DNA from: Clostridium fungisolvens
Lineage (GTDB): Bacteria > Bacillota > Clostridia > Clostridiales > Clostridiaceae
NCBI RefSeq assembly: GCF_014193895.1
Contig: NZ_BLZR01000001.1
Coordinates: forward strand, 4,836,001-4,900,000
Length of the DNA: 64,000 nt
Direction of reading: 5' to 3'
The position numbers and the translations under genes were made by a program. The notes under the pieces were generated by a model, which worked only from the letters and a program-made list of their open reading frames with translations, ran no database searches and had not been told where the DNA came from. Position 1 is the stretch's first letter, and every line of letters starts with the position of its first letter. Of this stretch, positions 49,815 to 58,877 are shown in pieces.

Positions 49815-49872
49815 GTAGAAGGAAAGTATATCAAACAATATAAAATGATTAAATATAGTTGCTTCCTTCTAC
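49815..49872 (-). promoter_or_regulatory. mgtE leader hairpin (possible translational switch)
   Basis: GTAGAAGGAAG (minus strand, 49862-49872) pairs with CTTTCCTTCTAC (49815-49826). The 5' arm contains the leader-peptide stop codon. The same CTTTCCTTC strand could instead pair with the mgtE GAGGAGGAAA ribosome site, so two exclusive folds are possible. Confidence 0.5.
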
Positions 49873-49928
49873 TTCTTAGTATTCAATTTTTCAATGTGTT
49901 TTAAGCAACTATGCCCGTCACATTCCAT
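49869..49928 (-). CDS. mgtE leader peptide (19 residues)
   Basis: A short frame, MECDGHSCLKHIEKLNTKK, preceded by GAGAGGTG about 9 bases before the ATG. It ends 75 bp before mgtE. Its TAG stop lies in the 5' arm of a hairpin that precedes the mgtE ribosome site. Residues C3, D4, H6, C8 and H11 could bind a metal, but that is speculation. No known family; it is not the proline-rich leader type of mgtA/mgtL. Confidence 0.45.
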   Translation of the reverse strand: MECDGHSCLKHIEKLNTKK

Positions 49929-50000
49929 AATTGTTATTCACCTCTCGTTTTTATTTCTTATATAATTTATTATATTTGCAATAAAAATATTAAGCATTAA

Positions 50001-51338
50001 TTAATGAACTACATCCAGATTACCAAACTTACTGTATTGACCAAGCCATGCAAGTTTAACTGTACCAACTTCACCATTTCTGTGTTTCGCAATTATACAT
50101 TCACCAACATTTTTATCATCAGTTTCTTTGTTATAATATTCATCTCTATATAAAAACATAACTAAGTCAGCATCCTGTTCTATTGAACCAGATTCTCTAA
50201 GGTCAGATAACATCGGTCTATGATCTGCTCTTTGTTCAGGTGCACGAGATAACTGGGATAACGCTATAACAGGACATTGCATCTCTTTAGCTAATGCTTT
50301 TATACTTCTTGATATTTCAGAAACTTCCTGTTGTCTATTTCCATCTGATGAGCTACTACCACTCATAAGCTGAAGATAGTCTATCATTATTAAATCTATA
50401 CCATACTCCATCTTAAGCCTTCTACACTTAGACCTCATTTCCATTACAGTTACACCAGCTGTATCATCTATATATATCTTAGCTGAAGATAACGGGCCAG
50501 CTGCTCTAGCTATATTCTCCCAATCCTTATCTTCTAAATTACCTGTCCTAAGACTAACCATATCTACATTTGCTTCAGAGCACAAAAGCTTGTAAGCTAA
50601 TTGCTCCTTAGGCATTTCTAAAGAAAATATAACTACGCTTTTCCCTTCTCTAAGCGCAGCATGTTCACATATATTAAGAGCAAACGTAGTTTTTCCCATT
50701 GAAGGTCTTGCTGCTATTAGAACCATGTCTCCTCTCTGGAAACCTGAGGTTTTAGAATCTAGATCAACAAACCCAGAGGCTACTCCAGTTAAAGCACCCT
50801 TGTCATTAAAAAGTCTTTCAATTTCTGCAAAACCTCTTTCAAGTATGGCACTTAGGGATTCAAAGTCTCCAGTATTCCTTTTCTCGCCTATTTCGAAGAC
50901 TCTCTTTTCAGCTGAGTCTACTACCTTTTCAACATTATCCTGACTATTATAGCAATCTTCTATTGTCTCGGTGGAAGACCTTATTAATTTTCTTAATGTA
51001 GCCTTCTCAGACACTATTTTTATATAAGAACTCAAGTTAGCAGTAGTTGGTACGGAACCACTTATTTCAGTTACGTAAGTCATACCCCCTGCTTTTTCTA
51101 ACCTGTCTGTGGCCTTCAAATATTCTAATAGAGTTACCAAATCAATAGGTTGATCTTTTTGAATCATCTCAGATATGCTTAAAAAAATAACCTTATGAGC
51201 TTCTCTATAAAAGTCATCAGGTGTTAATGCTTCTGCAGCCTGAGCTATTGCTTGCCTATCGATTATCATAGAGCCAAGTACTGATTGTTCAGCTTCTATG
51301 CTCTGTGGTAAACTCCTCATGATAGGTGTATTATCCAT
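50001..51338 (-). CDS. dnaB: Replicative DNA helicase DnaB
   Basis: A 445-residue hexameric replicative helicase (called DnaC in Bacillus). The N-terminal domain (LPQSIEAEQSVLGSMIID) binds primase and loader. The RecA-like domain has Walker A AARPSMGKTTFAL, Walker B LIMIDYLQLMSG, and the ALSQLSRAPEQRADHRPMLSDLRESGSIEQDAD stretch containing H3/H4 helicase motifs. No intein is present. AGAAGGAG precedes the ATG. It follows the rplI-lonC group, as in most Firmicutes, and is separated from lonC by a terminator. Confidence 0.97.
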   Translation of the reverse strand: MDNTPIMRSLPQSIEAEQSVLGSMIIDRQAIAQAAEALTPDDFYREAHKVIFLSISEMIQKDQPIDLVTLLEYLKATDRLEKAGGMTYVTEISGSVPTTANLSSYIKIVSEKATLRKLIRSSTETIEDCYNSQDNVEKVVDSAEKRVFEIGEKRNTGDFESLSAILERGFAEIERLFNDKGALTGVASGFVDLDSKTSGFQRGDMVLIAARPSMGKTTFALNICEHAALREGKSVVIFSLEMPKEQLAYKLLCSEANVDMVSLRTGNLEDKDWENIARAAGPLSSAKIYIDDTAGVTVMEMRSKCRRLKMEYGIDLIMIDYLQLMSGSSSSDGNRQQEVSEISRSIKALAKEMQCPVIALSQLSRAPEQRADHRPMLSDLRESGSIEQDADLVMFLYRDEYYNKETDDKNVGECIIAKHRNGEVGTVKLAWLGQYSKFGNLDVVH

Positions 51339-51441
51339 ATGATTCGCTCCTTCTCCATTATATTTGCATATAATATTATGAATTTGTTTTAATAATTAAT
51401 CAATACATTTATGAAAATAAATACTTCTTTTATTAGTAAAA

Positions 51442-51487
51442 ATGAGACTGCACATAATGCATCATTATACATTATGGACAGCCTCAT
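51442..51487 (-). terminator. Terminator of the gdpP-rplI-lonC operon
   Basis: AATGAG.CTG...ATAATG / CATTAT...CAG.CTCAT stem, then T5 on the minus strand, just past the lonC stop codon. Confidence 0.88.
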
Positions 51488-51494
51488 AGCTTTA

Positions 51495-53396
51495 TTATAC
51501 CTCAAAAACTATTTCCATAAGTGATTCTATAGTTTCAACAGCTTTTACTTCTATATCCTTTAAACCTAGAGGTACTTCTTTTTCATTGTCTTTAGGAACT
51601 ACCACTAGCTTTATTCCTTTTCTTCTAGCTCCATATACCTTTTCAAATATTCCACCTACAGGCTTAACTTTACCTCTAAGTGATATCTCTCCAGTAACAG
51701 CTATATCTTGTCTTATAGGCTTGTTAAGCAAAGCACTAATTATACATACAGTTATAGCAGCTCCTGCTGAAGGACCATCAATATTTCCTCCACCAATTAC
51801 ATTTACATGTATGTCGTAATCTTTAATATCTTTATCAGTTATCTTTCTTATAACTGATGCAGCATTAAAAACTGAATCCTTTGCCATAGAACCAGCTGTT
51901 TCATTAAACCTAACTTGTCCAGATCCTTTGTCCTTGGCCTCAAAAACAGTCGCTTCAATCTCTATAGTAGATCCAAGGAATCCCGATACACCTAAACCAT
52001 ATATATGTCCTACTTCTGATTTTGTATCACTATCAACTCTTTCATAAGGTATATATCTCCCTATAGATATTACTTCCTCTACATCCTTTAATGTAACAGT
52101 CACTTTTTCAGGAACATTATCCTTAAAGTTATATAACGCATATCCATAAGCATCAGCGAGTATATTTACAGCTTTTCTACCTTCGATAGTATATCTTGAT
52201 ATTAATTCATCTACACCTTCTTCAAGTGCAACTTGAAGCTTATCAGCAGCATCTGTTATTATAACCTTAATATCTGAAACAGTAAGAGGTTCAAAATAAA
52301 CTTCTGTACATCTTGATCTTAAGGCTGGATTTATATCACCAGGATCTCTTGTTGTTGCTCCAATAAGTACAAAGTCTGCTGGTGCTCCATTCTCAAATAG
52401 ATACTTTATATACTTTGGAGTATTTTCATCATCGGGATCATAGTATGATGAAGAGAATTCTACTCTCTTATCTTCTAAAACTTTTAAAAGTTTATTTTGA
52501 AGGATATCATCTAATTCTCCTATTTCGTCTATGAATAAAACTCCTCCATGTGCATCTGTTACTAGGCCTGGCTTTGGCTCTGGAACTCCTACTTCAGCCA
52601 AATCTCTTTTACTTCCTTGGTATATAGGGTCATGTACTGAACCTAATAATGGATTTGTTATTTCTCTTGGATCCCATCTTAAAGTTGTACCATCAACCTC
52701 AACAAAGTTAGACTTATCATTAAATGGTGTAAAGCTAAGTTTTTTAGCTTCTTCTAATGCTAGTCTAGCTGCAGTTGTTTTACCTACTCCTGGAGGCCCG
52801 TACAATATAATATGCTGAGGATATGGTGAAGCTAATTTAGAAATTAATGATTTTATAGCTCTTTCTTGTCCAATAACTTCATCAAACGAAGATGGTCTAA
52901 CTAAGCTCATTATATTCTTGTTAGGCACCTTTGCATCCAAGGTTTCAAATTGAGCATACTTCTTTAAAGTTTTTGCATTTTCAGGGCCTTTTTGTTTTCT
53001 TATAATTCCAAGCTTCATCTCATCGATATACTTATCTTGTTTTTCCATGATAGCATCTTGAACTTGTTCTTCAATTCTACTTTGAATATACTTCCTTGCT
53101 AATTCTTCTGAAAGCCATCCATATGTATCTTCTAAAGCCTCATGTAGATTGGCTTCAGATGGTACGGATTTTAATCCCTTACCATCTGAAACTATCTTAT
53201 TTAATGCATATAATCTATCGTAAACATTCTTTGATTTAACGTATTTATTTAATTTATGTCTTACAGTTCTTGCTCTAACAGCCCCTTCATCGAGAACATT
53301 CTTTGCAACCTCAAAAAGGACACTAACTTGTGATTCTAAATTCATTCCGCTCTTAAATATATCTTGTAAAACATCTATATCATTTTGTGATTTCAA
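51495..53396 (-). CDS. lonC: LonC family ATP-dependent protease
   Basis: A 633-residue Lon-like protease. The N-terminal ~150 residues are helical; an AAA+ domain follows with Walker A GPPGVGKTT (200-208) and Walker B GVLFIDEIGEL, and the C-terminal protease domain has the Ser-Lys dyad (serine in GGGNIDGPSAGAA, lysine in GKVKPVGGIFEK). It lacks the long N-domain of LonA. The family is widespread in spore-forming clostridia beside rplI. The TTG start follows AAGGAGGAG; no ATG is positioned better. It lies 17 bp from rplI in the same operon. Confidence 0.92.
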   Translation of the reverse strand: MKSQNDIDVLQDIFKSGMNLESQVSVLFEVAKNVLDEGAVRARTVRHKLNKYVKSKNVYDRLYALNKIVSDGKGLKSVPSEANLHEALEDTYGWLSEELARKYIQSRIEEQVQDAIMEKQDKYIDEMKLGIIRKQKGPENAKTLKKYAQFETLDAKVPNKNIMSLVRPSSFDEVIGQERAIKSLISKLASPYPQHIILYGPPGVGKTTAARLALEEAKKLSFTPFNDKSNFVEVDGTTLRWDPREITNPLLGSVHDPIYQGSKRDLAEVGVPEPKPGLVTDAHGGVLFIDEIGELDDILQNKLLKVLEDKRVEFSSSYYDPDDENTPKYIKYLFENGAPADFVLIGATTRDPGDINPALRSRCTEVYFEPLTVSDIKVIITDAADKLQVALEEGVDELISRYTIEGRKAVNILADAYGYALYNFKDNVPEKVTVTLKDVEEVISIGRYIPYERVDSDTKSEVGHIYGLGVSGFLGSTIEIEATVFEAKDKGSGQVRFNETAGSMAKDSVFNAASVIRKITDKDIKDYDIHVNVIGGGNIDGPSAGAAITVCIISALLNKPIRQDIAVTGEISLRGKVKPVGGIFEKVYGARRKGIKLVVVPKDNEKEVPLGLKDIEVKAVETIESLMEIVFEV

Positions 53397-53413
53397 ACTA
53401 TGACTCCTCCTTA

Positions 53414-53857
53414 TTATTGTGGAGCAACAACAACCTTCATCTTAGTGCTAACTTCTGGATATAATTTTACTTCTATATCATAAGTTCCAGCTAGCTTCAA
53501 TGTTTCCATGACTATTTTTTTCTTATCTATTGTCACATTGTATTGTTTTTTAATTAATTCAGCTACATCTTTGCTAGTTATAGCTCCAAATAGTCTTCCA
53601 CTATCGCCTGTTTTTGCTACAATTTTTATTTCTTTATTTTTAAGTTCATCAGCTAACTTTTGAGCCTCTTCTATTTCAGCAAGTTTCTTTCTTCTTTCTG
53701 TTTCTTTCTTAGCATTTAATACGTGAAGATTTGAATCATTTGCTTGTTCTGCTAGATTCCTAGGAAATAAGTAGTTTCTAGCATATCCATCTGATGCCTC
53801 TATAACATCACCTTTCTTACCTAACTTCTTAACATCTTGTAATAATATAACTTTCAT
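53414..53857 (-). CDS. rplI: 50S ribosomal protein L9
   Basis: A 147-residue L9 with the N-terminal rRNA-binding domain (MKVILLQDVKKLGKKGDVIE, DGYARNYLFPRNLA), a long connecting helix and the C-terminal domain (GRLFGAITSKDVAELIKKQ). The ATG at 53857 is chosen as it follows AAGGTGAATAAA and matches the usual L9 start; an in-frame GTG three codons upstream exists. It lies directly after gdpP with 1 bp between, the conserved yybS-gdpP-rplI order. Confidence 0.97.
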   Translation of the reverse strand: MKVILLQDVKKLGKKGDVIEASDGYARNYLFPRNLAEQANDSNLHVLNAKKETERRKKLAEIEEAQKLADELKNKEIKIVAKTGDSGRLFGAITSKDVAELIKKQYNVTIDKKKIVMETLKLAGTYDIEVKLYPEVSTKMKVVVAPQ

Positions 53858-53858
53858 T

Positions 53859-55838
53859 TTATTCACCTTCCCTTAAATTTTCTGATATAGCCTTTTGTAA
53901 GATTTTTTTCGCATCCTCTATAGCTACATCCGTTAGCTTAGCACCTGCCATAGTCATGTGACCGCCGCCTCCAAGGGATTCTAAAATAACTTGAACATTA
54001 ACATCACCTAAGGATCTTCCACTTATGTGAATGTCTCTATCTATTTTAACAAAAACAAAGGAGGCTTGAATACCTGTAATATTTAGTAAATCATCCGCAA
54101 CTTGTGCAGCTATTACAGTTTGTGTTACATTTGGTGGACATACGGCAATTGCTATATTATTTACCACTTCAGCAGATCTTATAGTTTCTGCTTTTTGGAT
54201 ATAACTCTTTAAATCATTACTAAAGAATCTCTTTATATCAACTGTATCCGCTCCAACTCTTCTAAGAAAAGATGCAGCTTCAAAAGTTCTTACACCTGTT
54301 TTAAACACAAAATTCTTTGTATCCATAGCTATACCTGCAAGAAGTGCTTCAGCCTCAAGCTGGTGCAACTTTGGTTTTTCAAGCATATATTGAACAATCT
54401 CGGTAACTAACTCTGATGTTGATGATGCGTATACTTCAATATAAGTTAGAAGAGCTCCTTCTATAAAATCAGGACTTCTCCTATGATGATCAATTATAAC
54501 AATTTTCTTACTTTTTTCATATATATTTTTATCTAGAACATAACCCCTGCTATGCACATCAACAATTATAAGCAAGGTATCATCATCTATGCTATTTACT
54601 GCAGATTCTGAATTAATAAATACATCTTCATAATCTTTTATTTGCCTTATCTTGTCTAGGAAACCTTCAATAGCTCTGTTATCGTTATTAAGAACAATAT
54701 TGCATTGCTTTCCTAATTGACGTATCACTGCAGCAATTCCTACTGCTGCACCAAAGCAATCCATATCAGGATTCTTATGTCCCATTATATAAACTTTACT
54801 ACTTTCATATATTAAATCTTTTAATGCATGCCCAACAACTCTAGCTCTTACCCTTGTTCTTTTTTCTAGCTCTTTTTTATTACCACCAAAGAAAGAAAGT
54901 TTCTCTCCTTTCTTTACTACAGCCTGATCTCCACCTCTTCCAAGTGCTAGTTCTTTTGCAGTAATTGCGTATGCATGATTTTGGGCTGGTGAGTTTCCTC
55001 CCCTTCCAACTCCAATGCTTAGTGTGACTTCCATCTTATTACCTAAATTTATTTCTCTTACTTTATCTAGTATATCAAACTTTGTGGCAATTTGAGAATC
55101 TATATTATAATCAGGAACCGCAAGCACATATTTATTATTATCATATTTTCTTATCATAGCATTAAGGGCTTGAGCATATAAATTTATATTTTTCTCTACC
55201 TCTGCTATAAGAAATGGTCCATTATTCTCTTCTGTCATCTTTACAACTTCACTCAAATTATCAACTTCTATAAGCATTACACTTTCTTTAGTGGCTTCTG
55301 TTATATTAGTTATATCGTTAAAGTAAACTAAGTGTATATTTTCATTGTCGTCTATCTTTAAGCTCCTTGAATAAATTTCATATATTCGCTTATTCAATTT
55401 TACTTTATAGGAAATCCCATTAGACAATTTCATTATTTCATCAAGCTCTAATCCCCTTACTATGGATGAAATAACTTCTCCATTATAATTAATTGATTCA
55501 AAGCTATCTTCAAATATTTTATTATGCCAAATCACTTCTCCATTTTCTTTTATAATCACTAATGGATATATCTGTAGCATCATAGTTTCTCTTACAAAAT
55601 CTTCAACTATATACGTAACATTAATTTCTTTAGATTCTACTGTTTCATCATAAGAATCTTGATCTTTAATTTCTGATTTTATACTATAATTTAAACGATA
55701 AATAGTTAATGCTATTGTTATTAGTAAGAGAATATAAGCAAAATACATATAGCCTTGAAATAACATAATCAGAGATAGTATTATACAAATAATTATTGAA
55801 ATCATATAACCTGATTTAGTTGTCTTAGAATTATTCAT
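53859..55838 (-). CDS. gdpP: Cyclic-di-AMP phosphodiesterase GdpP
   Basis: A 659-residue membrane enzyme that degrades c-di-AMP to pApA. It has two N-terminal membrane helices (about 10-45), a PAS domain (about 80-150), a degenerate GGDEF domain (SIGVGRGGNSPAQ in place of the GGDEF loop) and a DHH/DHHA1 domain with HKNPDMDCFG, VDVHS, IDHHRR and the terminal SLGGGGHMTMAGA motif. Metal ligands look complete, so it is likely active. The N-terminus may sense haem or redox state, as in Bacillus YybT. It lies between yybS and rplI, the conserved arrangement. Confidence 0.96.
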   Translation of the reverse strand: MNNSKTTKSGYMISIIICIILSLIMLFQGYMYFAYILLLITIALTIYRLNYSIKSEIKDQDSYDETVESKEINVTYIVEDFVRETMMLQIYPLVIIKENGEVIWHNKIFEDSFESINYNGEVISSIVRGLELDEIMKLSNGISYKVKLNKRIYEIYSRSLKIDDNENIHLVYFNDITNITEATKESVMLIEVDNLSEVVKMTEENNGPFLIAEVEKNINLYAQALNAMIRKYDNNKYVLAVPDYNIDSQIATKFDILDKVREINLGNKMEVTLSIGVGRGGNSPAQNHAYAITAKELALGRGGDQAVVKKGEKLSFFGGNKKELEKRTRVRARVVGHALKDLIYESSKVYIMGHKNPDMDCFGAAVGIAAVIRQLGKQCNIVLNNDNRAIEGFLDKIRQIKDYEDVFINSESAVNSIDDDTLLIIVDVHSRGYVLDKNIYEKSKKIVIIDHHRRSPDFIEGALLTYIEVYASSTSELVTEIVQYMLEKPKLHQLEAEALLAGIAMDTKNFVFKTGVRTFEAASFLRRVGADTVDIKRFFSNDLKSYIQKAETIRSAEVVNNIAIAVCPPNVTQTVIAAQVADDLLNITGIQASFVFVKIDRDIHISGRSLGDVNVQVILESLGGGGHMTMAGAKLTDVAIEDAKKILQKAISENLREGE

Positions 55839-55871
55839 ATCTTGATCTCCCCCTTAAAAATAATTTTAAGG

Positions 55872-56867
55872 CTACTTTTTTATAAATTTTTTCCTCAAGG
55901 CATTTCCAAGGCTATTTGGATCTAACCCTCTAATATCGAATACCAAATCTACTAGCCCAATATAAAATGCTACGCTTGAAACCCCTGAAAAAGCTATAAA
56001 TATACATATAGCAATAGCAATTCCATTTTTCACGTTAAGTTTAGTCTTTAAATAGTAGTATACAATAGATGTTCCTATAATTATTAATGTAAACTGCAAG
56101 ATGGTCATTGAACTAGTAAGTATATAGTCCCCAATCATAAAGCCTCTAGACTTTAAGATTATTCCTAAGCAGACAATAGAAATCATGAGTGCTCCAACTC
56201 TATTATCTAGATACCAATTCATAAAATTCCTTATTGGATCAAATTTGTGTCCAAATCTCTTTAGCATCTTTTTTGCTATTATATAATTTAATAATGATAT
56301 TATTACGGTACAAGTAATTAATACCGCGGGAATCATGAATAAGACAGTATTTACATTAAGTTGTTGTATTTGTTGATATGCAGGGTTTGTGCTCATATCA
56401 ATTCCAGCATTTTTATATATGTCACTTGCCATTTTCATTTGATCTATCATCTGTTGAATCATTTGCACTAGGCTTATATTTGTTACCAAAAATACTGTTA
56501 GATATACGTTTATAATAATACCAATAAAATTAGCTATACTAGTTATAACTAAAGTAAGCGTTGATTTAAATCCCCTTGAGATACAAAAACCTAATGATAA
56601 ACCAGATACCCCATATAAAATCGCTGAAGCTATCGCTAATAAAGGATTATAAAACATACTAATTAAAATAGTACTAACTATAACAGATAATATAGCAACT
56701 ACCTTATTATGCCTTAAATATAATAATGTTATTGGCACTGGTAACACAAAGAAGCCAGCCATTCCTATTAACGGAACATATGTAGTAATCATAAGGATTA
56801 TAAATACAATTACTGACATTAGTCCTGCTTCTACCGTAGATCTTGCCGTATACTTATTTTCTTTCAT
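55872..56867 (-). CDS. yybS: DUF2232 membrane protein YybS
   Basis: A 331-residue polytopic protein with about eight hydrophobic segments, the YybS/DUF2232 family. It starts in the cytoplasm (KENKYTARSTVEAGLMSVIVF), and has ITTYVPLIGMAGFFVLPVPITLLYLRHN typical of the family's second helix pair. Always near gdpP and rplI in Firmicutes; the fold resembles S components of ECF transporters, but no substrate is known. GGAGGAAAAC precedes the start. It is 33 bp upstream of gdpP in the same operon. Confidence 0.92.
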   Translation of the reverse strand: MKENKYTARSTVEAGLMSVIVFIILMITTYVPLIGMAGFFVLPVPITLLYLRHNKVVAILSVIVSTILISMFYNPLLAIASAILYGVSGLSLGFCISRGFKSTLTLVITSIANFIGIIINVYLTVFLVTNISLVQMIQQMIDQMKMASDIYKNAGIDMSTNPAYQQIQQLNVNTVLFMIPAVLITCTVIISLLNYIIAKKMLKRFGHKFDPIRNFMNWYLDNRVGALMISIVCLGIILKSRGFMIGDYILTSSMTILQFTLIIIGTSIVYYYLKTKLNVKNGIAIAICIFIAFSGVSSVAFYIGLVDLVFDIRGLDPNSLGNALRKKFIKK

Positions 56868-56883
56868 TGTTTTCCTCCAAAGG

Positions 56884-57201
56884 TTAATTTCTTTCTTTAA
56901 GATGGCTATGCAATCTACTTAAGTTTTTACCATCCTTTTCTATATTATCCCCCTCTACAATACCAATCTTAATTTTTTTCTTCATATCTTCATCTACTTC
57001 AATAAATGAATAACCTAATTTGTCTGCCAATAGATATAAAATTATTATTGCCCCGGAAATACATTCTAATATAGCATCATGGGCAACATTACTTCCTTTA
57101 GTTAATAGCCTAAAGAATTCTGCTATTATACATAGCAGCTGTGCTTTTAAATCTTCTATAATTTTTATATCAGACATAATATTGAAATTATCTTTTTTCA
57201 T
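56884..57201 (-). CDS. MazG-like family protein
   Basis: A 105-residue helical protein. LKAQLLCIIAEFFRLLTKG and AHDAILECISGAIIILYLLADKLGYSF correspond to the two helices of MazG-type pyrophosphohydrolases; the acidic metal ligands are only partly preserved (E.., ECISG in place of EExxD), so activity is uncertain. The C-terminus (LSRLHSHLKERN) is basic. It is followed by yybS 16 bp away and probably heads that operon. Either of two adjacent ATGs (57201, 57204) could start translation; the second has better spacing from GAGGTTG. Confidence 0.75.
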   Translation of the reverse strand: MKKDNFNIMSDIKIIEDLKAQLLCIIAEFFRLLTKGSNVAHDAILECISGAIIILYLLADKLGYSFIEVDEDMKKKIKIGIVEGDNIEKDGKNLSRLHSHLKERN

Positions 57202-57378
57202 CATATCAACCTCATATTCCTAACCTTTCATATATAATATATATTTTAATTTTTTTCTCATGGTATTTCAACCAAATATATCTAAAATACATGATTTATA
57301 TGCTTTTTTCTAAGTTATCTGTATATTATTCTCTAATTAGATGTATGTTTTACTGTTTTCAATTAGAATATTGGTATT

Positions 57379-57458
57379 TATATAAAGATAAAACACCTCA
57401 ACCTGAAATCTAGTTTAAACGTATTTTTCAAATAGTTATAATAAGACTATCTAAAGTG
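57379..57458 (-). repeat. R1 element, decayed copy F
   Basis: Left half matches copy B (ATAAAGAT...CAC.TC...GAAATCTA..TT.AAA); the right half is barely recognisable. Low confidence. Confidence 0.35.
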
Positions 57459-57507
57459 ATAATTTTTTAAACTGCCTAATCATATTACTACTTTATTAAT
57501 TTATTAA

Positions 57508-57694
57508 AGATAAAAAAATCACTAATTTTTTCATTAGTGATTTTTTGTGATTCTAATTTCATAGTTTATATTAAGAAAACTTAACATGATAATAAATTTT
57601 ATTTTTTACTATAGCTATAAAATATTAAAAAAACAAATGAAACCTCTAAGTTAAAGTTACTTTAGAGTTTTATACTTTCATTAACAGTAAAAAA
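57508..57694 (+). repeat. R2 dispersed element, decayed copy 3
   Basis: 187 bp. A hairpin AAAAAAATCACTAAT / ATTAGTGATTTTTT occupies the place of the copy 1/2 hairpin. Then ATATTAAGAAAACTTAACAT aligns with ATATGAGGAAAATTTGGCAT, and the right end CAGTAAAAAA abuts the rpsR terminator. Confidence 0.65.
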
Positions 57695-57697
57695 TAA

Positions 57698-57724
57698 AAT
57701 CCCACAATTTTCATTGTGGGATTT
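57698..57724 (-). terminator. Terminator of the rpsF-ssb-rpsR operon
   Basis: AAATCCCACAAT / ATTGTGGGATTT with loop TTTC; a T-rich tract follows on the minus strand. Confidence 0.95.
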
Positions 57725-57730
57725 AACTAC

Positions 57731-57991
57731 TTATTCAGTAGTAAATGGTAATAATGCTATGTTTCTTGATCTCTTTATAGCATCAGTTAATTGTCTTTGG
57801 TGCTTAGCACATGTTCCTGAAATTCTTCTTGGAAGTATCTTTCCTCTTTCAGTTACATACTTTCTTAACTTATTGATGTCTTTATAATCTATAGAAGTAG
57901 CTTTTTCAACGCAAAATCCACAAACTTTTCTCTTGGATCTTCTCATTTTTCCGCCATTTCTCTTCATTCCACCATTATTATTATCTCTCAC
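57731..57991 (-). CDS. rpsR: 30S ribosomal protein S18
   Basis: An 86-residue S18 with a 15-20 residue basic, Asn/Gly-rich N-terminal extension (MRDNNNGGMKRNGGKMRRSK) before the core (VCGFCVEKATSIDYKDINKL, RKYVTERGKILPRRISGTC, HQRQLTDAIKRSRNIALLPF). It has Cys residues at C24, C27 and one at the SGTC position, so it is the zinc-type (C+) paralogue. GTG is the start: AAGGAGGGAAAG precedes it. It is the last gene of rpsF-ssb-rpsR. Confidence 0.97.
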   Translation of the reverse strand: MRDNNNGGMKRNGGKMRRSKRKVCGFCVEKATSIDYKDINKLRKYVTERGKILPRRISGTCAKHQRQLTDAIKRSRNIALLPFTTE

Positions 57992-58016
57992 GACTTTCCC
58001 TCCTTACCTTTTAGAA

Positions 58017-58466
58017 TTAGAATGGGATATCTCCATCATCTACGGGAGTCATATCCTCATCAAAGCTCATACCACCAAATGGATCATTTGACGGAGCTCC
58101 ATATTCAGAACCGCCACCAAAACTATTGTTTCCTGATTGTGAGTTTCCAGCTCCTTTTCCAAGGAATTGAACCTCATCAGCAACTACTTCAGTGACATAT
58201 CTTTTTGAACCATCTTTGGCGTCATAACTTCTAGTTTGAATTCTACCACTTATAGCCATTTGGCTACCTTTACTCATGTAATTGGCAGTAGATTCAGCTT
58301 GCTTTCCCCATACCACTACAGATATGAAGTCTGCTTCTCTTTGACCTGATTGACGATTAAACTTGTCAACGGCAAGAGTCAGAGTAGTAACCGCAGTTCC
58401 TGCTCCAGGTGTAAATCTAAGCTCAGGATCTTTTGTAAGTCTACCTATAAGAATAACTCTATTCAT
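58017..58466 (-). CDS. ssb: Single-stranded DNA-binding protein
   Basis: A 149-residue SSB: an OB-fold domain (about 1-105, MNRVILIGRLTKDPELRFTP, DFISVVVWGKQAESTANYM) and a Gly/Asn/Ser-rich linker ending in the acidic tip MTPVDDGDIPF that recruits replication and repair partners. AAGAGGTGG precedes the ATG. It lies between rpsF and rpsR, the standard operon, and is the general chromosomal SSB rather than a competence-specific one. Confidence 0.98.
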   Translation of the reverse strand: MNRVILIGRLTKDPELRFTPGAGTAVTTLTLAVDKFNRQSGQREADFISVVVWGKQAESTANYMSKGSQMAISGRIQTRSYDAKDGSKRYVTEVVADEVQFLGKGAGNSQSGNNSFGGGSEYGAPSNDPFGGMSFDEDMTPVDDGDIPF

Positions 58467-58481
58467 TTCTTATACCACCTC

Positions 58482-58769
58482 TTACTTTTCTTCCTTTACT
58501 ATTATGTGTCTTAAAACGCCATCAGTGATTCTGAATATTCTGTCTAACTCTCTTGGTAATTCTGGACCAGCTGTAAAGTTTATTAAAGTGTAGTAACCAT
58601 CATTAACTTTTGATATTTCGTAAGCAAGCTTTCTCTTACCCCAAAAATCAACGTTATCGATAGTTCCGCCACCATTTTCAATTACACCTTTAAATTTTTC
58701 TATTGAAGCCTTAACAGCCTCTTCTTCAAATGTTGGATGTAATATAAATATAGTTTCGTACTTTCTCAT
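58482..58769 (-). CDS. rpsF: 30S ribosomal protein S6
   Basis: A 95-residue S6 (MRKYETIFILHPTFEEEAVK start, FWGKRKLAYEISKVNDGYY core). The ATG at 58769 follows GGAGGAGGTGAATGTG; in-frame codons further upstream belong to the leader. It leads the rpsF-ssb-rpsR operon. The upstream leader carries a hairpin with CCG next to it, resembling the S6:S18 autoregulatory motif. Confidence 0.97.
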   Translation of the reverse strand: MRKYETIFILHPTFEEEAVKASIEKFKGVIENGGGTIDNVDFWGKRKLAYEISKVNDGYYTLINFTAGPELPRELDRIFRITDGVLRHIIVKEEK

Positions 58770-58789
58770 CACATTCACCTCCTCCCTTT

Positions 58790-58823
58790 GGACTAACGGC
58801 AATGCATAGCATTGCAGGGATCC
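58790..58823 (-). promoter_or_regulatory. S6:S18-binding leader hairpin
   Basis: On the minus strand GCAATG / CATTGC closes a small loop, with CCG immediately 3' of the stem and an outer GGA / TCC pairing. The S6:S18 leader motif also presents a CCG trinucleotide beside a hairpin, just before rpsF. Confidence 0.65.
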
Positions 58824-58877
58824 ACAATGAAAAATTATATCATTAGTTATAAATCTTTGCAAGTTTTTTTATACCAA

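Larger units (their letters stand above)
57202..57730. other. 526-bp gap holding R2 copy 3 and decayed R1
   Basis: Contains a decayed R1 copy (57379-57458), R2 copy 3 (57508-57694) with its terminator-like hairpin (57512-57546) and the rpsR terminator (57698-57724). The promoter of the mazG-yybS-gdpP-rplI-lonC operon should lie near 57210-57360. Confidence 0.6.
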
